Positions 53,765 to 63,075 of a DNA stretch of 64,000 nt are shown here, piece after piece. The notes beneath the pieces were generated by a model. The model searched no databases. It was not told the origin of the DNA and saw nothing but the letters and a program-made list of their open reading frames with translations. Positions within the stretch are counted from its first letter, which is position 1; the number at the start of each line of letters is the position of its first letter. The position numbers and the translations under genes were made by a program. Source of the DNA: Tenacibaculum discolor (lineage in GTDB: Bacteria; Bacteroidota; Bacteroidia; Flavobacteriales; Flavobacteriaceae); the NCBI RefSeq assembly GCF_003664185.1, contig NZ_RCCS01000001.1:1-64000 (forward strand). The letters are read 5' to 3'.

Positions 53765-53851
53765 ATGAAAAAGTATAATTTAGAGATTCGATTTGCAATA
53801 CAGCTACTGGTAATGGCAGCAATATCATTAATTGCAGCTTCATTAGTATAG
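53765..53851 (+). CDS. Possible 28-residue membrane peptide between metH and metF
   Basis: The frame begins MKKYNLEIRFAIQLLVMAAI and ends SLIAASLV, with one hydrophobic helix after a charged start, the pattern of a small inner-membrane protein. It starts at 53765, 27 bases before metF's ATG from its stop. Support is pattern and place only. Confidence 0.35.
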   Translation: MKKYNLEIRFAIQLLVMAAISLIAASLV

Positions 53852-53878
53852 TTAAATACGCCTTTATAAGATACACTT

Positions 53879-54835
53879 ATGAAGGTAATAGAACATTTAG
53901 AAAAAGCTAACGGAACATCATTGTTTTCGTTTGAAATACTTCCACCGTTAAAGGGAGATACAATAGAATCAATATTCAAAAATATTGATCCGTTAATGGA
54001 GTTTAATCCTCCTTTTATAGACGTAACCTATCATCGTGAAGAATATGTGTATAAAGAGTTAGGAGATGGACTCTTAAAAAAACAGGTTGTAAAAAAACGC
54101 CCAGGTACTGTTGGTATTTGTGCGGCTATTCAAAATAAATACCAAGTAGATGCTATTCCACATATTTTATGTGGAGGGTTTACAAAAGAAGACACTGAAA
54201 ACTTTTTAATAGACCTCGATTTTTTAGGAATTGATAATGTAGTTGCATTGCGTGGTGATGCAGTAAAAAGCGAAACTTATTTTAAACCAGAAAATGATGG
54301 ACATGTGTATGCAAGTGAGTTAGTTACACAAATAGAAAACTTAAATAAAGGAAGGTATTTGGATGATGATTTGCAAAACTCATCAAAAACAAATTTTTGT
54401 ATTGGTGTAGCAGGATATCCTGAAAAGCACATGGAAGCGCCAAGTTTAGATTCTGATATTCACTTTTTAAAAAAGAAGATAAAAAATGGAGCAAACTATG
54501 TGGTAACACAAATGTTTTTCGATAATCAAAAGTATTTTGAGTTTGTAGAAAAATGTAGAGAAGAAGGTATAACTGTTCCAATTATTCCAGGTTTAAAACC
54601 TATTTCAACCAAAAAACAGTTGAATTTAATTCCACACCGTTTTAAGGTAGATTTACCTGATGCGTTGGTAAAAGAGGTTGTGAATTGTAAGAGTAACGCT
54701 GAGGTACGACAAGTAGGAGTAGAGTGGTGTATTGCTCAAAGTAAGGAGTTACAACAGAAAGGTGTACCTATTTTACATTATTATTCAATGGGAAGATCAA
54801 CGAATATTCAACAAATTGCAGAGACAGTTTTTTAA
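53879..54835 (+). CDS. metF: Methylenetetrahydrofolate reductase
   Basis: The 318-residue FAD enzyme has SFEILPPLKGDTIESIF (N-terminus), DVTYHREEYV, VALRGDAVKS and VTQMFFDNQKYFEFVEKC. It reduces methylene-THF to methyl-THF for MetH. It follows metH on the same strand and so is likely under the same SAM riboswitch. Confidence 0.94.
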   Translation: MKVIEHLEKANGTSLFSFEILPPLKGDTIESIFKNIDPLMEFNPPFIDVTYHREEYVYKELGDGLLKKQVVKKRPGTVGICAAIQNKYQVDAIPHILCGGFTKEDTENFLIDLDFLGIDNVVALRGDAVKSETYFKPENDGHVYASELVTQIENLNKGRYLDDDLQNSSKTNFCIGVAGYPEKHMEAPSLDSDIHFLKKKIKNGANYVVTQMFFDNQKYFEFVEKCREEGITVPIIPGLKPISTKKQLNLIPHRFKVDLPDALVKEVVNCKSNAEVRQVGVEWCIAQSKELQQKGVPILHYYSMGRSTNIQQIAETVF

Positions 54836-54887
54836 TCGCAGGGCGATAGCCAAAGGTTTAATTCTTAGAGGAAGTAGATCACTAACT

Positions 54888-54928
54888 GTCATTGCGAACA
54901 GAGTGAAGCAATCTGTAAGTCGACAAAC
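54888..54928. repeat. Interspersed repeat, copy A of a 41-bp inverted pair
   Basis: The 41 bases gtcattgcgaacagagtgaag...cgacaaac are the exact reverse complement of 56010-56050. The two copies bracket the phzF gene. Flanking bases (cattccgaacgatagagagg) look like other members of the same repeat family. Confidence 0.85.
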
Positions 54929-55091
54929 AGATTACTTCGTCGTATCCTCCTCGTAATGACTTCTTGTCATTCCGAACGATAGAGAGGAATGAATCTCATT
55001 CAATAGAGTAAGAATTTTTTTTACTGTTATTGTGGTGTGGTTATGTCTTTTATGTGATAAAATTGAAAGTAATATATTTACGTGTTAAATA

Positions 55092-55889
55092 ATGAAAAAG
55101 ATGAAATTACCATTATATCAAATAGACGCTTTTACAGATAAAGTTTTTGGAGGGAATCCTGCTTGTGTTGTTCCATTACAAAATTGGTTACCAGATGAAG
55201 TTCTTTTAAAAATAGCAAAAGAAAACGCTGTGGCAGAAACAGCATTTTTTGTTGATAAAGGAGAGAAAATACATTTAAGGTGGTTTACTCCAGAAATTGA
55301 AATGGATTTATGCGGGCATGCAACACTTGCAACAGCTCATTGTTTACACTCAATTTTAAACTATCCTCATAACGAAATAGTATTCGAAACACTGAGTGGT
55401 GATTTAACTATTACAATTGAAAAAGATTTCTATTCTATGGATTTACCCTCTAGAATGCTTGTTGCTTCTGAGTTACCTGAAATTATTCAGAACTCTTTAA
55501 GTATAGCACCTAAAGAGGTTTTAAAATCTAGAGATTATGTATTAGTATATGATTCTGAAGAGGAAATAAAAAATATAAAAGTAGATAGACAGACCTTTGA
55601 TCAAATAAATTTAGATCCAGGAGGGGTAGTAGTTACAGCTGTAGGAAATAATTCCGATTTTGTATCAAGATATTTTACACCACAATCCTCTATTTTAGAA
55701 GATCCTGTTACTGGTTCTTCTCATTGTTCATTGGTACCATTTTGGAGTTCTCGATTGAATAAAGATAATCTTGATGCAATACAAGTTTCTGAAAGAGTAG
55801 GAGTATTAAAGTGCCAAAATAAAAAGGATAGGGTTATAATTAGCGGTAAAGCTAAAACGTATTCAGAAGGAAACTTATGGATTGAATAA
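55092..55889 (+). CDS. PhzF-family protein
   Basis: The 265-residue protein has the PhzF fold pattern: YQIDAFTDKVFGGNPACVV, catalytic Glu region NAVAETAFF, DLCGHATLATAHC and the second half's DPVTGSSHCSLVPFW. PhzF-type isomerases act on small cyclic or amino-acid-like compounds; outside phenazine clusters their substrate is unknown, and no phenazine genes are here. It is a single gene bracketed by inverted repeats. Confidence 0.88.
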   Translation: MKKMKLPLYQIDAFTDKVFGGNPACVVPLQNWLPDEVLLKIAKENAVAETAFFVDKGEKIHLRWFTPEIEMDLCGHATLATAHCLHSILNYPHNEIVFETLSGDLTITIEKDFYSMDLPSRMLVASELPEIIQNSLSIAPKEVLKSRDYVLVYDSEEEIKNIKVDRQTFDQINLDPGGVVVTAVGNNSDFVSRYFTPQSSILEDPVTGSSHCSLVPFWSSRLNKDNLDAIQVSERVGVLKCQNKKDRVIISGKAKTYSEGNLWIE

Positions 55890-56009
55890 CTAGTATTTAA
55901 AGAATTGTCATTTCGAACCGAAGGAGAAATCTCATTAAAGTGAGTTATTCATTTGCTTAAGATTTCTCACACTTCGTTTCACTTGGTTCGAAATAACAAG
56001 AAGTAATCG

Positions 56010-56050
56010 GTTTGTCGACTTACAGATTGCTTCACTCTGTTCGCAATGAC
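56010..56050. repeat. Interspersed repeat, copy B of the 41-bp inverted pair
   Basis: This is the exact reverse complement of 54888-54928. Upstream (55907-56000) lies a second palindrome, gtcatttcgaac ... gttcgaaataac, of the same family. The region between phzF and hutG is filled by these repeats. Confidence 0.85.
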
Positions 56051-56075
56051 GTACTTATCTTCTTATAAGTAATTA

Positions 56076-57083
56076 TTAATTGCTCTTAGCCTTAATAAAA
56101 TCAGAAATTAAATAGCTGATATATTTTCCTACTTGTCCGTTAGCAATGTCATCTTTAACAACTGCTGGAGCACCCTCACAAATGTGTAAATAAGAAGCAT
56201 TTTGTAGCTTTCCAAAATAATGTGTGAATCTACGTGCTTGCTGTGGTGTAAATCCGCTAGGTGTCATGGCACTACTAGGAAAGTGTTGCACACAATCCAA
56301 ATCGATTTCAATTCCGAAAGGAGTATTTTCTATAAAACTTTCAGCGCGTTGTAACTCACCATCAAAAGAAGTAGACTGATATACTTCTAACTCTTCAAAG
56401 GTGTTGTATTCTAAGTTTAAACTATCGTGAATCATTTCAAAAACATACTGAGGCGTATAGTTCTCATGTAACCCGAACATAAAGTAATTTTGAATAAAAC
56501 CTTCTTGTAATGCGTACGAAAACCCGTTACCACTATGGCGTTCTTCCAAACGACGTAAATCGGTATGCGCATCTAGGTTAATTACATTTACAGGTTGTTC
56601 CTTTCCTTCAGAAAGTCCTTTAATATTTCCGTAAGCGTTGTTATGACCTCCACCAATAATAATTGGTGTTTTACCACTTTTAACAATGACTTTGATAAGG
56701 TTAGAAAGTTCTTTATCAATTGCTTTTACTAATAAATCACCTTTCTCTCTGTCGTTAACGTCAAAGCTATATACATCGTCTAAACAATCTAAATATCCTA
56801 AAACTAGGATGTTATTTCCGTCAATAAACTGATTCTGCTGTGTATTTAAAAATGCTTTTAAAGCAGGAACAAAAGCAGTATGTGCACCACCATTTCCACC
56901 ATTCATACGAACCCCAATATCTTCGGGAACTCCTAAAATAACAAAAGAAGCAGTAGAATTTTTAAGTTCCTCTTGTAGCTCTTTTTTAGAATTGATGGTC
57001 GCAACACATTCTCCTAATTTTGTTTCACCTTCACGTGGGGTTACAAACTCTTGTATGTCTTTTTTGTTGAATATTGTTAGCAT
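56076..57083 (-). CDS. hutG: Formimidoylglutamase-type arginase-fold hydrolase
   Basis: The 335-residue protein has the ureohydrolase metal-site motifs GGGHNNAYG, NLDAHTDLR and EIDLDCVQHFPSS. It would remove formamide from N-formimidoyl-glutamate in histidine breakdown. hutI lies about 0.9 kb downstream (58 kb) on the same strand, which supports this over arginase. It has no Shine-Dalgarno site. Confidence 0.85.
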   Translation of the reverse strand: MLTIFNKKDIQEFVTPREGETKLGECVATINSKKELQEELKNSTASFVILGVPEDIGVRMNGGNGGAHTAFVPALKAFLNTQQNQFIDGNNILVLGYLDCLDDVYSFDVNDREKGDLLVKAIDKELSNLIKVIVKSGKTPIIIGGGHNNAYGNIKGLSEGKEQPVNVINLDAHTDLRRLEERHSGNGFSYALQEGFIQNYFMFGLHENYTPQYVFEMIHDSLNLEYNTFEELEVYQSTSFDGELQRAESFIENTPFGIEIDLDCVQHFPSSAMTPSGFTPQQARRFTHYFGKLQNASYLHICEGAPAVVKDDIANGQVGKYISYLISDFIKAKSN

Positions 57084-57094
57084 ATCGTTGTATT

Positions 57095-57118
57095 GTCACT
57101 CCTGCGTAGGCAGGAACC
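57095..57118. repeat. Interspersed palindrome, copy 1
   Basis: gtcactcctgcgtaggcagg aacc is close to the reverse complement of 57786-57809. The two copies bracket the gene at 57256-57627, as a pair of the same kind brackets phzF. Confidence 0.65.
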
Positions 57119-57255
57119 TTTTTGTTAGTTATACTAGTTTTTTGTTAAATTGTTCCAATTAGAACCTTCTTTAACTACTGAAATTTATTTTTCATGCTTT
57201 TTTACTTTTTCTTGGTTACTTCTATACATTAACCTATTCTATTTTCTAAAAAAAA

Positions 57256-57627
57256 TCAAAAACTATTTAATAAATAAAAAGTTCTTTTTTTGTACTCATA
57301 TTCTCCTAAGTTTACATGTGAATAACTCGGTTCTTTATAAGAATAATTCACTATCACTTTTTTACCCTTACAGTTTTTTCGTTCATCTTTACTAAAGTGT
57401 TGAACTCTGACTGTTTTAAAATATAATTTTCCATTGACTTTATATTTATATTTTACAGAGTGTTTAGCTGTTGATGCATCGTATTTTATGATGGTACCCG
57501 TTACTTGTCTTTTATAATTTAAAATAAGATAATCTTTTCTCAACTCATAAGTTAAAATACCAATGATTATTGAAATTGCTAGAAACCCTCCTAATAAACT
57601 TGAATAGTTTTTTCTTTTCTTATTCAT
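57256..57627 (-). CDS. DUF3592-like membrane protein
   Basis: The 123-residue protein has one N-terminal membrane helix (GGFLAISIIIGILTYEL) and a beta-rich part with KYKYKVNGKLYFKTV and VIVNYSYKEPSYSHVN, the pattern of DUF3592 domains (residues about 38-105). Its function is unknown. It lies between two opposed copies of an interspersed palindrome and separates hutG from hutI. Confidence 0.6.
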   Translation of the reverse strand: MNKKRKNYSSLLGGFLAISIIIGILTYELRKDYLILNYKRQVTGTIIKYDASTAKHSVKYKYKVNGKLYFKTVRVQHFSKDERKNCKGKKVIVNYSYKEPSYSHVNLGEYEYKKRTFYLLNSF

Positions 57628-57948
57628 TTTAAAAAATACTTTCTGTCGGTAACTAAGCTACTGTTCAAAGATTCTTCTTTCAAAATTGTTAGTAACACCA
57701 ATATATAAAACACCTTCTTTTTTGTTTGTTATAATATAAATATAATATTGATGATTGGTTTTATACATCTTAATATCCTCTAAGAGATTCCCGCCTACGC
57801 AGGAATGACAAGCTTTGTTAAAACGTCATTTCGAACTAAAGTGTAACGAAAGGAGAAATCTTAAGGTACAAAGGATCTAAACCTTAAGAATGTTCGTAAC
57901 TCACCTTAATGAGATTCCTCGTTATCACTCGGAATGACAGGGTATAAT
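57628..57948. repeat. Interspersed repeat region between DUF3592 gene and hutI
   Basis: No gene was found in these 321 bases. From about 57786 they hold gattcccgcctacgcaggaa tgac, then several opposed fragments (cgtcatttcgaact, aggagaaatctt, gagattcctcg, ggaatgacagg) of the family seen at 54.9 and 55.9 kb. Confidence 0.75.
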
Positions 57949-59181
57949 TTACATTTCTTTCCCGTTGATGAACACAGAATCAATTAAATTACTTCCGAAG
58001 GAATAAGGTAAAAACCCATACGAAGGAATCTCTTTGGTAAGGATTAAATTCGCTTTTTTCCCTTTGGTAATACTTCCAACCTCATCAGATAAATTCATTG
58101 CATACGCTCCGTTAATTGTTGCTGCATTAATGGCTTCTTCTGGTGTCATTTTCATTTTAATACAAGCCGTTGCTACTACAAAATTCATGTTTCCTGAAGG
58201 TGTAGACCCTGGGTTGTAATCGGTAGCTAAGGCCAACGGTAATCCTGCATTCATAATATCACGAGCAGGAGTGTACGGAATACTTAAAAAATATGAACAC
58301 GATGGTAAGGCAACAGGCATAGTTTGCGTTCCTTTCAATGCTTCAATATCTTCTGTATTCATAACTTCTAAATGGTCTACAGATAAGGCATTGTGTTTTA
58401 TACTTACTTGAACTCCACCAATAGTTGTAAACTGATTTACATGTACTTTTGGTGTTAATCCGTATTGTTGCGCAGCGGTTAAAATTCTGTCGGTATCTTC
58501 TACCGAGAAATATCCTGTTTCACAGAAAGCATCTACAAAATCAGCAAGGTTTTCTTCGGCAACTTTAGGTAGCATTTCATCAATAATTAAATTGATGTAT
58601 CTTTCTTTATTGTTTTTATATTCAGTAGGAAAGGCATGTGCTCCTAAAAAGGTAGCTTTTACAGGAATGTTATAATTCTCGCGTAGCTTTTTAATAACGC
58701 GCAACATTTTTAATTCAGCGTCTACGGTTAAACCATATCCTGATTTTATTTCAACTGCTCCAGTACCTAATGCAATAACTTCTTCTAATCGTTTTGCAGA
58801 TTGTTGGTATAGCTCTTCTTCTGACGTTTCTTGTAACTTCTTTGCAGAGTTTACGATACCACCACCACGATTGGCAATTTCTTCATAACTCAATCCGTTA
58901 ATTCTATCTACAAACTCTTGCTCACGATTGCCTGCATATACAATATGCGTATGCGAATCACACCAAGTAGGCAACATCATTTTACCAGTACAATCCACAG
59001 TTTTATCAGCAGAAGTAGGGACTTTTTTCATGCTTCCATAGTCAGTAATAATACCGTTTTCAACCAATAAAAAAGCATTTTTAATTGTAGGTAAAATGTT
59101 CATCGAAGCTCCTGATACTTTTTTTGTACTTGTTTCTCTAATTTGGATTAATTCTTTGATGTTTATGAATAAAGTTGTCAT
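57949..59181 (-). CDS. hutI: Imidazolonepropionase
   Basis: The 410-residue amidohydrolase opens the imidazolone ring in histidine degradation. Metal ligands are in CDSHTHIVYAG and HVNQFTTIGG, with the HutI-type NGLSYEEIANRGGGIVNSA and LATDYNPGSTPSGNM segments. It lies upstream, on the same strand, of hutG, with a DUF3592-like gene and repeats between. Confidence 0.94.
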   Translation of the reverse strand: MTTLFINIKELIQIRETSTKKVSGASMNILPTIKNAFLLVENGIITDYGSMKKVPTSADKTVDCTGKMMLPTWCDSHTHIVYAGNREQEFVDRINGLSYEEIANRGGGIVNSAKKLQETSEEELYQQSAKRLEEVIALGTGAVEIKSGYGLTVDAELKMLRVIKKLRENYNIPVKATFLGAHAFPTEYKNNKERYINLIIDEMLPKVAEENLADFVDAFCETGYFSVEDTDRILTAAQQYGLTPKVHVNQFTTIGGVQVSIKHNALSVDHLEVMNTEDIEALKGTQTMPVALPSCSYFLSIPYTPARDIMNAGLPLALATDYNPGSTPSGNMNFVVATACIKMKMTPEEAINAATINGAYAMNLSDEVGSITKGKKANLILTKEIPSYGFLPYSFGSNLIDSVFINGKEM

Positions 59182-59230
59182 GTTGAATGCTTAAATTTGT
59201 TAGACAAACTTACGGTAAAAACTACAATTT

Positions 59231-59659
59231 ATGATACATTTTTTAGGAGTGATTTGTGTTTTAATACTCTTTTCTATTTCGTTAATTCACGTTTATTGGG
59301 CTTTTGGTGGAACTTTATGGGTAGATGCTGTAATACCTACTAAAACAGCAAATGAAAAAGCGATGAATCCACCTAAAGCACTAACTTTTGTAGTAGCTAT
59401 AGTAGTAGGTGCTTTTGCGGTTGTGTATGCAGAAAAAACACAACTATTTACGTTACCTTCAATGCCTACATGGCTACAAAAATATGGACTTTATGTTGTA
59501 GCCAGTATTTTTATAATCAGAGCTATAGGTGATTTTAAATATGTAGGCTTTTTTAAGAAAGTTAAAGCAACTGAATTCGCAATAAATGATACCAAGTATT
59601 TTTCTCCACTATGTTTATTTTTAGGAGTAGTTGGAGTGTTAATGGCGTTTTTGAGATAA
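59231..59659 (+). CDS. DUF3995 membrane protein
   Basis: The 142-residue protein has four hydrophobic segments (FLGVICVLILFSISLIHVYWAF, LTFVVAIVVGAFAVV, YGLYVVASIFIIRAIG and LCLFLGVVGVLMAFL) and the HVYWAFGGTLW and KTANEKAMNPPK patterns of DUF3995. It should lie in the inner membrane; its role is unknown. Its last 21 bases overlap the convergent hydrolase gene. Confidence 0.82.
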   Translation: MIHFLGVICVLILFSISLIHVYWAFGGTLWVDAVIPTKTANEKAMNPPKALTFVVAIVVGAFAVVYAEKTQLFTLPSMPTWLQKYGLYVVASIFIIRAIGDFKYVGFFKKVKATEFAINDTKYFSPLCLFLGVVGVLMAFLR

Positions 59660-60649
59660 CGTAGTTTTACTAATTAACCTTACTCCAGAATTAATGTCAT
59701 GTGAAGGTAAAAAGACTAATTTATTATTCTTTGCATAAGTCTTTATTTTCTCATAAGTGTTTTTCGTTTCTTTATAATTCACATTAATTCCAGGCAAATC
59801 ATTTGTTATAAGTTGTTCTTGATTGTAACAAACATCTCCTGCAAATAAAATATCACATTCGTCTGTTTTAAATAGAACGGAAGCATGGTTTTTAGTATGA
59901 CCATTAGTAGGTATTAGTAACAGATCTTCAGATTTTGTTAAAGGATAGGCTTCATTGAAGGTTTCAATAAAATCTTTTTTGTATTTGACTGTTTTGGGTT
60001 TAAACCAATCAGGAACAAGTTCAGGAAAATGACCAGAAGGGTTTTTGTATTCATCTTTGTTTATAATCATTTCTACACTTTTAAAATCTTTTATACCGTC
60101 GGTATGGTCAATATGTAAATGGGTCAATACAACACTTTTTATACTGTCATTTGATATACCTAGCTTTTGAAGCTGAACCCCAATTTCATTTTCTTTTGAA
60201 ACATTAAATTTGAAATTATTTTTACTGTACTTAGCTACTATTTTTCCTGCTGGCTTAAAATAATCAGGATGCATAATGTTTGCATTTTCACCAGTATCAA
60301 TTACAATATTTCCTTCAGGATGTTCAATTGCCCATGCCCAAATAGGCATAAATTCTGTAAAATGTTTATCCAATGAGATTTTGATAGGTGTTAAAAAATG
60401 GGCAGTTGGATTTGTTCTGTGAGCTCTTTTTACAGCTACCATACCAGTTTGTATGGCATGAACTTTAATTTCTTTACCATTACACTTTACAGTGGTGGTT
60501 TGTGTTACTAAGTTGCTGATTTTTTCAGTTAAAGCTGTATTGTTAATTTTTGATTGAAGCTTTTTATCAGTTTGAGCAAAATGACTAATAGGCATCCTAC
60601 TTAGTAAAGTTATACTTCCTGTTGATTTAATAAGTTCTCTTCTTTGCAT
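59639..60649 (-). CDS. Metallo-beta-lactamase-fold hydrolase (AttM/AiiA-like lactonase family)
   Basis: The 336-residue protein has the metal motif HLHIDHTDG (HxHxDH), with further ligands in GHTKNH, FAGDVCY and PSHDINS. It starts with a twin-arginine-like export signal (RRELIKSTGSITLLS). Its fold pattern is that of quorum-quenching lactonases, but other ester or phosphonate substrates are possible. The stop overlaps the DUF3995 gene by 21 bases. A LuxI-like gene lies elsewhere in the window, but no link is shown. Confidence 0.82.
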   Translation of the reverse strand: MQRRELIKSTGSITLLSRMPISHFAQTDKKLQSKINNTALTEKISNLVTQTTTVKCNGKEIKVHAIQTGMVAVKRAHRTNPTAHFLTPIKISLDKHFTEFMPIWAWAIEHPEGNIVIDTGENANIMHPDYFKPAGKIVAKYSKNNFKFNVSKENEIGVQLQKLGISNDSIKSVVLTHLHIDHTDGIKDFKSVEMIINKDEYKNPSGHFPELVPDWFKPKTVKYKKDFIETFNEAYPLTKSEDLLLIPTNGHTKNHASVLFKTDECDILFAGDVCYNQEQLITNDLPGINVNYKETKNTYEKIKTYAKNNKLVFLPSHDINSGVRLISKTTLSQKRH

Positions 60650-60720
60650 AATTTGTTGTTTTAAATTTTACACAAAGTTGAGGGGATTAAATCTCAATTC
60701 TTTTTACCGATGTTAAAAAA

Positions 60721-61284
60721 TTATTTTAAAGCTCTTACTCTACTTAAAGTAACTTGAGTCATACCTAGATAGGAAGCTAAATCTCCTAAAGAAATTCTAT
60801 TTATGCAATTCGGAAAACGTATCAAGAAATTATCGTACCTCTCTTTAGCACTTTCGAATTGCATTGAATTTATGCGCTCTTGAAGCTGAACTAATGCCAT
60901 AATAGATAACTGCCTTCCAAGTCTTTCCATGTCATGATACTTTGCAAATAGTTTTTCTAAATCAGAATACGAAATTCCAACTAATTCAGAATCTTCCATG
61001 AGTTGGACAAAATGTTTACTAGGCTGATGTGTAAGAAAACTTGTAACTGATGTCAACAAATTACTTTCATCACTAATCCAATCAATGAGTTCTTTATCCT
61101 CTTTCAGATAAAAAACCTTTCCAATTCCTGACTTTACAAAGTAGAGGTATTGAGAAGTTTGACCAGCTTTAACTAAATAGTGTCCTTTTGAAAAATTAAA
61201 GGTTTTGCATTTCGAGAGGAAATCTAAAGAACTTTCTTCCTTAAGTGGAGATATGTTTTTTAGGTATGAAATAAATGTTTCCAT
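60721..61284 (-). CDS. Crp/Fnr-family transcriptional regulator
   Basis: The 187-residue protein has a cyclic-nucleotide-binding-like domain (SKGHYLVKAGQTSQYLYFVKSGIGKVFYL) without the FNR cysteines, and a C-terminal helix-turn-helix (SLGDLASYLGMTQVTLSRV). It lies immediately upstream of the hydrolase gene on the same strand, 71 bases away, and may control it. The effector is unknown. Confidence 0.88.
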   Translation of the reverse strand: METFISYLKNISPLKEESSLDFLSKCKTFNFSKGHYLVKAGQTSQYLYFVKSGIGKVFYLKEDKELIDWISDESNLLTSVTSFLTHQPSKHFVQLMEDSELVGISYSDLEKLFAKYHDMERLGRQLSIMALVQLQERINSMQFESAKERYDNFLIRFPNCINRISLGDLASYLGMTQVTLSRVRALK

Positions 61285-61430
61285 AGTTAAAGTTTAATTC
61301 TAGCAAAAGTTAAATAACACCAATAGTTTAGTGTGTGTTTAGTTATGTATTTGAGCAACCAATTTAGTAAAAGTGGATGAGGAGAGGAATTTTTAAAGAA
61401 AATACCTGAGTAGATTTATATCAAGCAATT

Positions 61431-61446
61431 AATTATACACGTTGTT
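61431..61446. repeat. Cassette-boundary element, left side
   Basis: aattatacacgttgtt is identical to 45680-45695. The stop codon and last four codons of the next minus-strand gene lie within it. Confidence 0.7.
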
Positions 61447-61867
61447 GAACTGCTTTTTTATTCAATTTAGTTTTATTCATTCGGTTTACAATATAGAAAC
61501 CAATTATAGCTAAAGGGATTCCAATTCGGAAATGCTTTCCGCTATAAATACCGTTAAAGCCCTCGTAAAAAAGGTTAAGCTCAATTCCAATTCCTATTCC
61601 GATTAAAGTTAAAATTGAGTAAACTATAAGTAATGTCTTTCCGCTTTTATTTGTTTTATTCCATACAACAAAACTGAAAATTAGATAACATAAATATCCG
61701 AGAATTGCCGAGTTAAGATAGGTTTCCATTGACGTATTCAACGCAATATCAATTATAGAAAATTTTAATTGAACATTTAGAAATTCAAACCCGTTTTCAA
61801 TTCGGAATGTGACTAAAAAGATTGAAAATATCAATCCTAAAATCAAAAGCATGTTTTCAGTTCTCAT
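61433..61867 (-). CDS. Hypothetical membrane protein in a cassette
   Basis: The 144-residue protein has about four hydrophobic segments (ENMLLILGLIFSIFLVTF, ILGYLCYLIFSFVVW, TLLIVYSILTLIGIGIGI, IGIPLAIIGFYIV). No family was recognised. Its last residues, QQRV and stop, are encoded by a cassette-boundary repeat, as if the gene ran into the element after insertion. Confidence 0.65.
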   Translation of the reverse strand: MRTENMLLILGLIFSIFLVTFRIENGFEFLNVQLKFSIIDIALNTSMETYLNSAILGYLCYLIFSFVVWNKTNKSGKTLLIVYSILTLIGIGIGIELNLFYEGFNGIYSGKHFRIGIPLAIIGFYIVNRMNKTKLNKKAVQQRV

Positions 61868-62016
61868 TTTTCTAAATTGTTAGAATGTTCTAGTATGACC
61901 GTAAGTTACGGGTTTATATATGTTAATTTTTAGTTTAGTGATATAAGTTTACAATTACTGAGGATTGGGACGTTGTTGAATCCATTTGTTATTAAAACTA
62001 AAAATGTTGTCATTTC

Positions 62017-62032
62017 TCAAATGTGTGGTAAC
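62017..62032. repeat. Cassette-boundary element, right side
   Basis: tcaaatgtgtggtaac differs from 46088-46103 by one base. Confidence 0.55.
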
Positions 62033-62165
62033 GGTCTCGTGTATGAGTAGTAGCGGTTTTTACACAACTACTTTTCGGTAAGCAATATACTTAATTAAAA
62101 ACAGAAACGGTTCAAGTTAGCACTCAAACCGCTATTGCTTAGACACATTGTTAGCCGCAGGTTTT
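62033..62165. repeat. Cassette-spacer with long inverted repeat
   Basis: The segment holds an interrupted inverted repeat (agcggttt ... aaaccgct) and ends in acacattgttagccgcaggttttttatt (62143-62170 in two parts), which parallels acacgttgttaccacacgttttttatt at 45686-45712. Both stand right before the stop of a minus-strand gene. Confidence 0.7.
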
Positions 62166-62993
62166 TTATTCAGTTTTCAAATGTTGTTTGAAATAAACAA
62201 AATGGTATTCAACGGATTTTGCCCAATATTCAGAATTGTGTTCACCAGATTGAATAGAAAATCTTATCGGCAGTTTTTTAGATAAAGTCAATTCTTTAAT
62301 TTTTAGGGTGTTTGAGAGCAAAGGGTCGTCTAAACCACAGTCAATGAGAAATCCTTTATTAAATTCCTTTTGGTTTTCAAGCAAAGAGGAAATGCTAAAC
62401 TTTTTCCAATCATTTTCTTTTGGACTTCCTAATGTCATTTCCATATCGTTTGTCATTCGTTCGCTTTCAAAGAATTTTAAACTAATTTCTTTGAAGTTTT
62501 CGTAATTAAATTCAAGAGCTCCGCTTGTTGAAGCAGCAGTATTGAAAAAGTCGGAATGATTTATAAATAAACTCAACGCTCCATAGCCTCCCATACTTAA
62601 ACCAGTTATAAAAATATTCTTGTTATCAATATTGTATTTTTCCTCAATTTTAGGAACAAGTTCTTTGAAGAAGAAATCTTCATATTGGAAGGTTTTTAAA
62701 TTCGGGCTATTCAAATAATAGTTTACGAATCCTTCTGGGCAAACTAAAATCATTTGATAATCCGTTGCCAATTTTTTCAAATCAGTTGTTTTGCTCCATT
62801 GTTCATAATTTTCACTATATCCATGAAGCATAAAAACCAATGGATAACTTTTTGAAGATTGATAGTTTGCTGGTTTTTGTACAAAAACTGGAACTTTTCT
62901 TTCCAATTTATCTGATTTTATGCTGAAAACTTTTTGAGCAAATAGTGATTGTGTCAAAATCATAGATATTGTAATTAAAACGATATTTTTCAT
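62166..62993 (-). CDS. Secreted esterase of the esterase D family
   Basis: The protein of about 275 residues has a signal peptide (NIVLITISMILTQSLFAQ) and an alpha/beta hydrolase with nucleophile GLSMGGYGAL, oxyanion MLHGYSENYEQW, Asp in CGLDDPLL and His in SGEHNSEYWA. Substrates may be acyl or feruloyl esters. ATG 62993 is preferred for the signal peptide over ATG 63011. Its stop meets a cassette-boundary element. The divergent HxlR gene begins 83 bases away and may regulate it. Confidence 0.85.
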   Translation of the reverse strand: MKNIVLITISMILTQSLFAQKVFSIKSDKLERKVPVFVQKPANYQSSKSYPLVFMLHGYSENYEQWSKTTDLKKLATDYQMILVCPEGFVNYYLNSPNLKTFQYEDFFFKELVPKIEEKYNIDNKNIFITGLSMGGYGALSLFINHSDFFNTAASTSGALEFNYENFKEISLKFFESERMTNDMEMTLGSPKENDWKKFSISSLLENQKEFNKGFLIDCGLDDPLLSNTLKIKELTLSKKLPIRFSIQSGEHNSEYWAKSVEYHFVYFKQHLKTE

Positions 62994-63075
62994 TTTTTGT
63001 ATTTTTGTCAAAGGTCTTAAAAGACTGTTTTTGAAACAATAACTAACAAAATTGTTAGCCTTTAAACTATTGATT

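Noticed and set aside
57150-57395. 81-residue plus-strand frame rich in Phe/Leu
   Set aside because: It is antisense to the DUF3592-like gene and has AT-driven composition.
59639-60649. Quorum-quenching partner of the LuxI-like enzyme
   Set aside because: It lies 23 kb away with no shared motif or operon; the fold alone is not enough.
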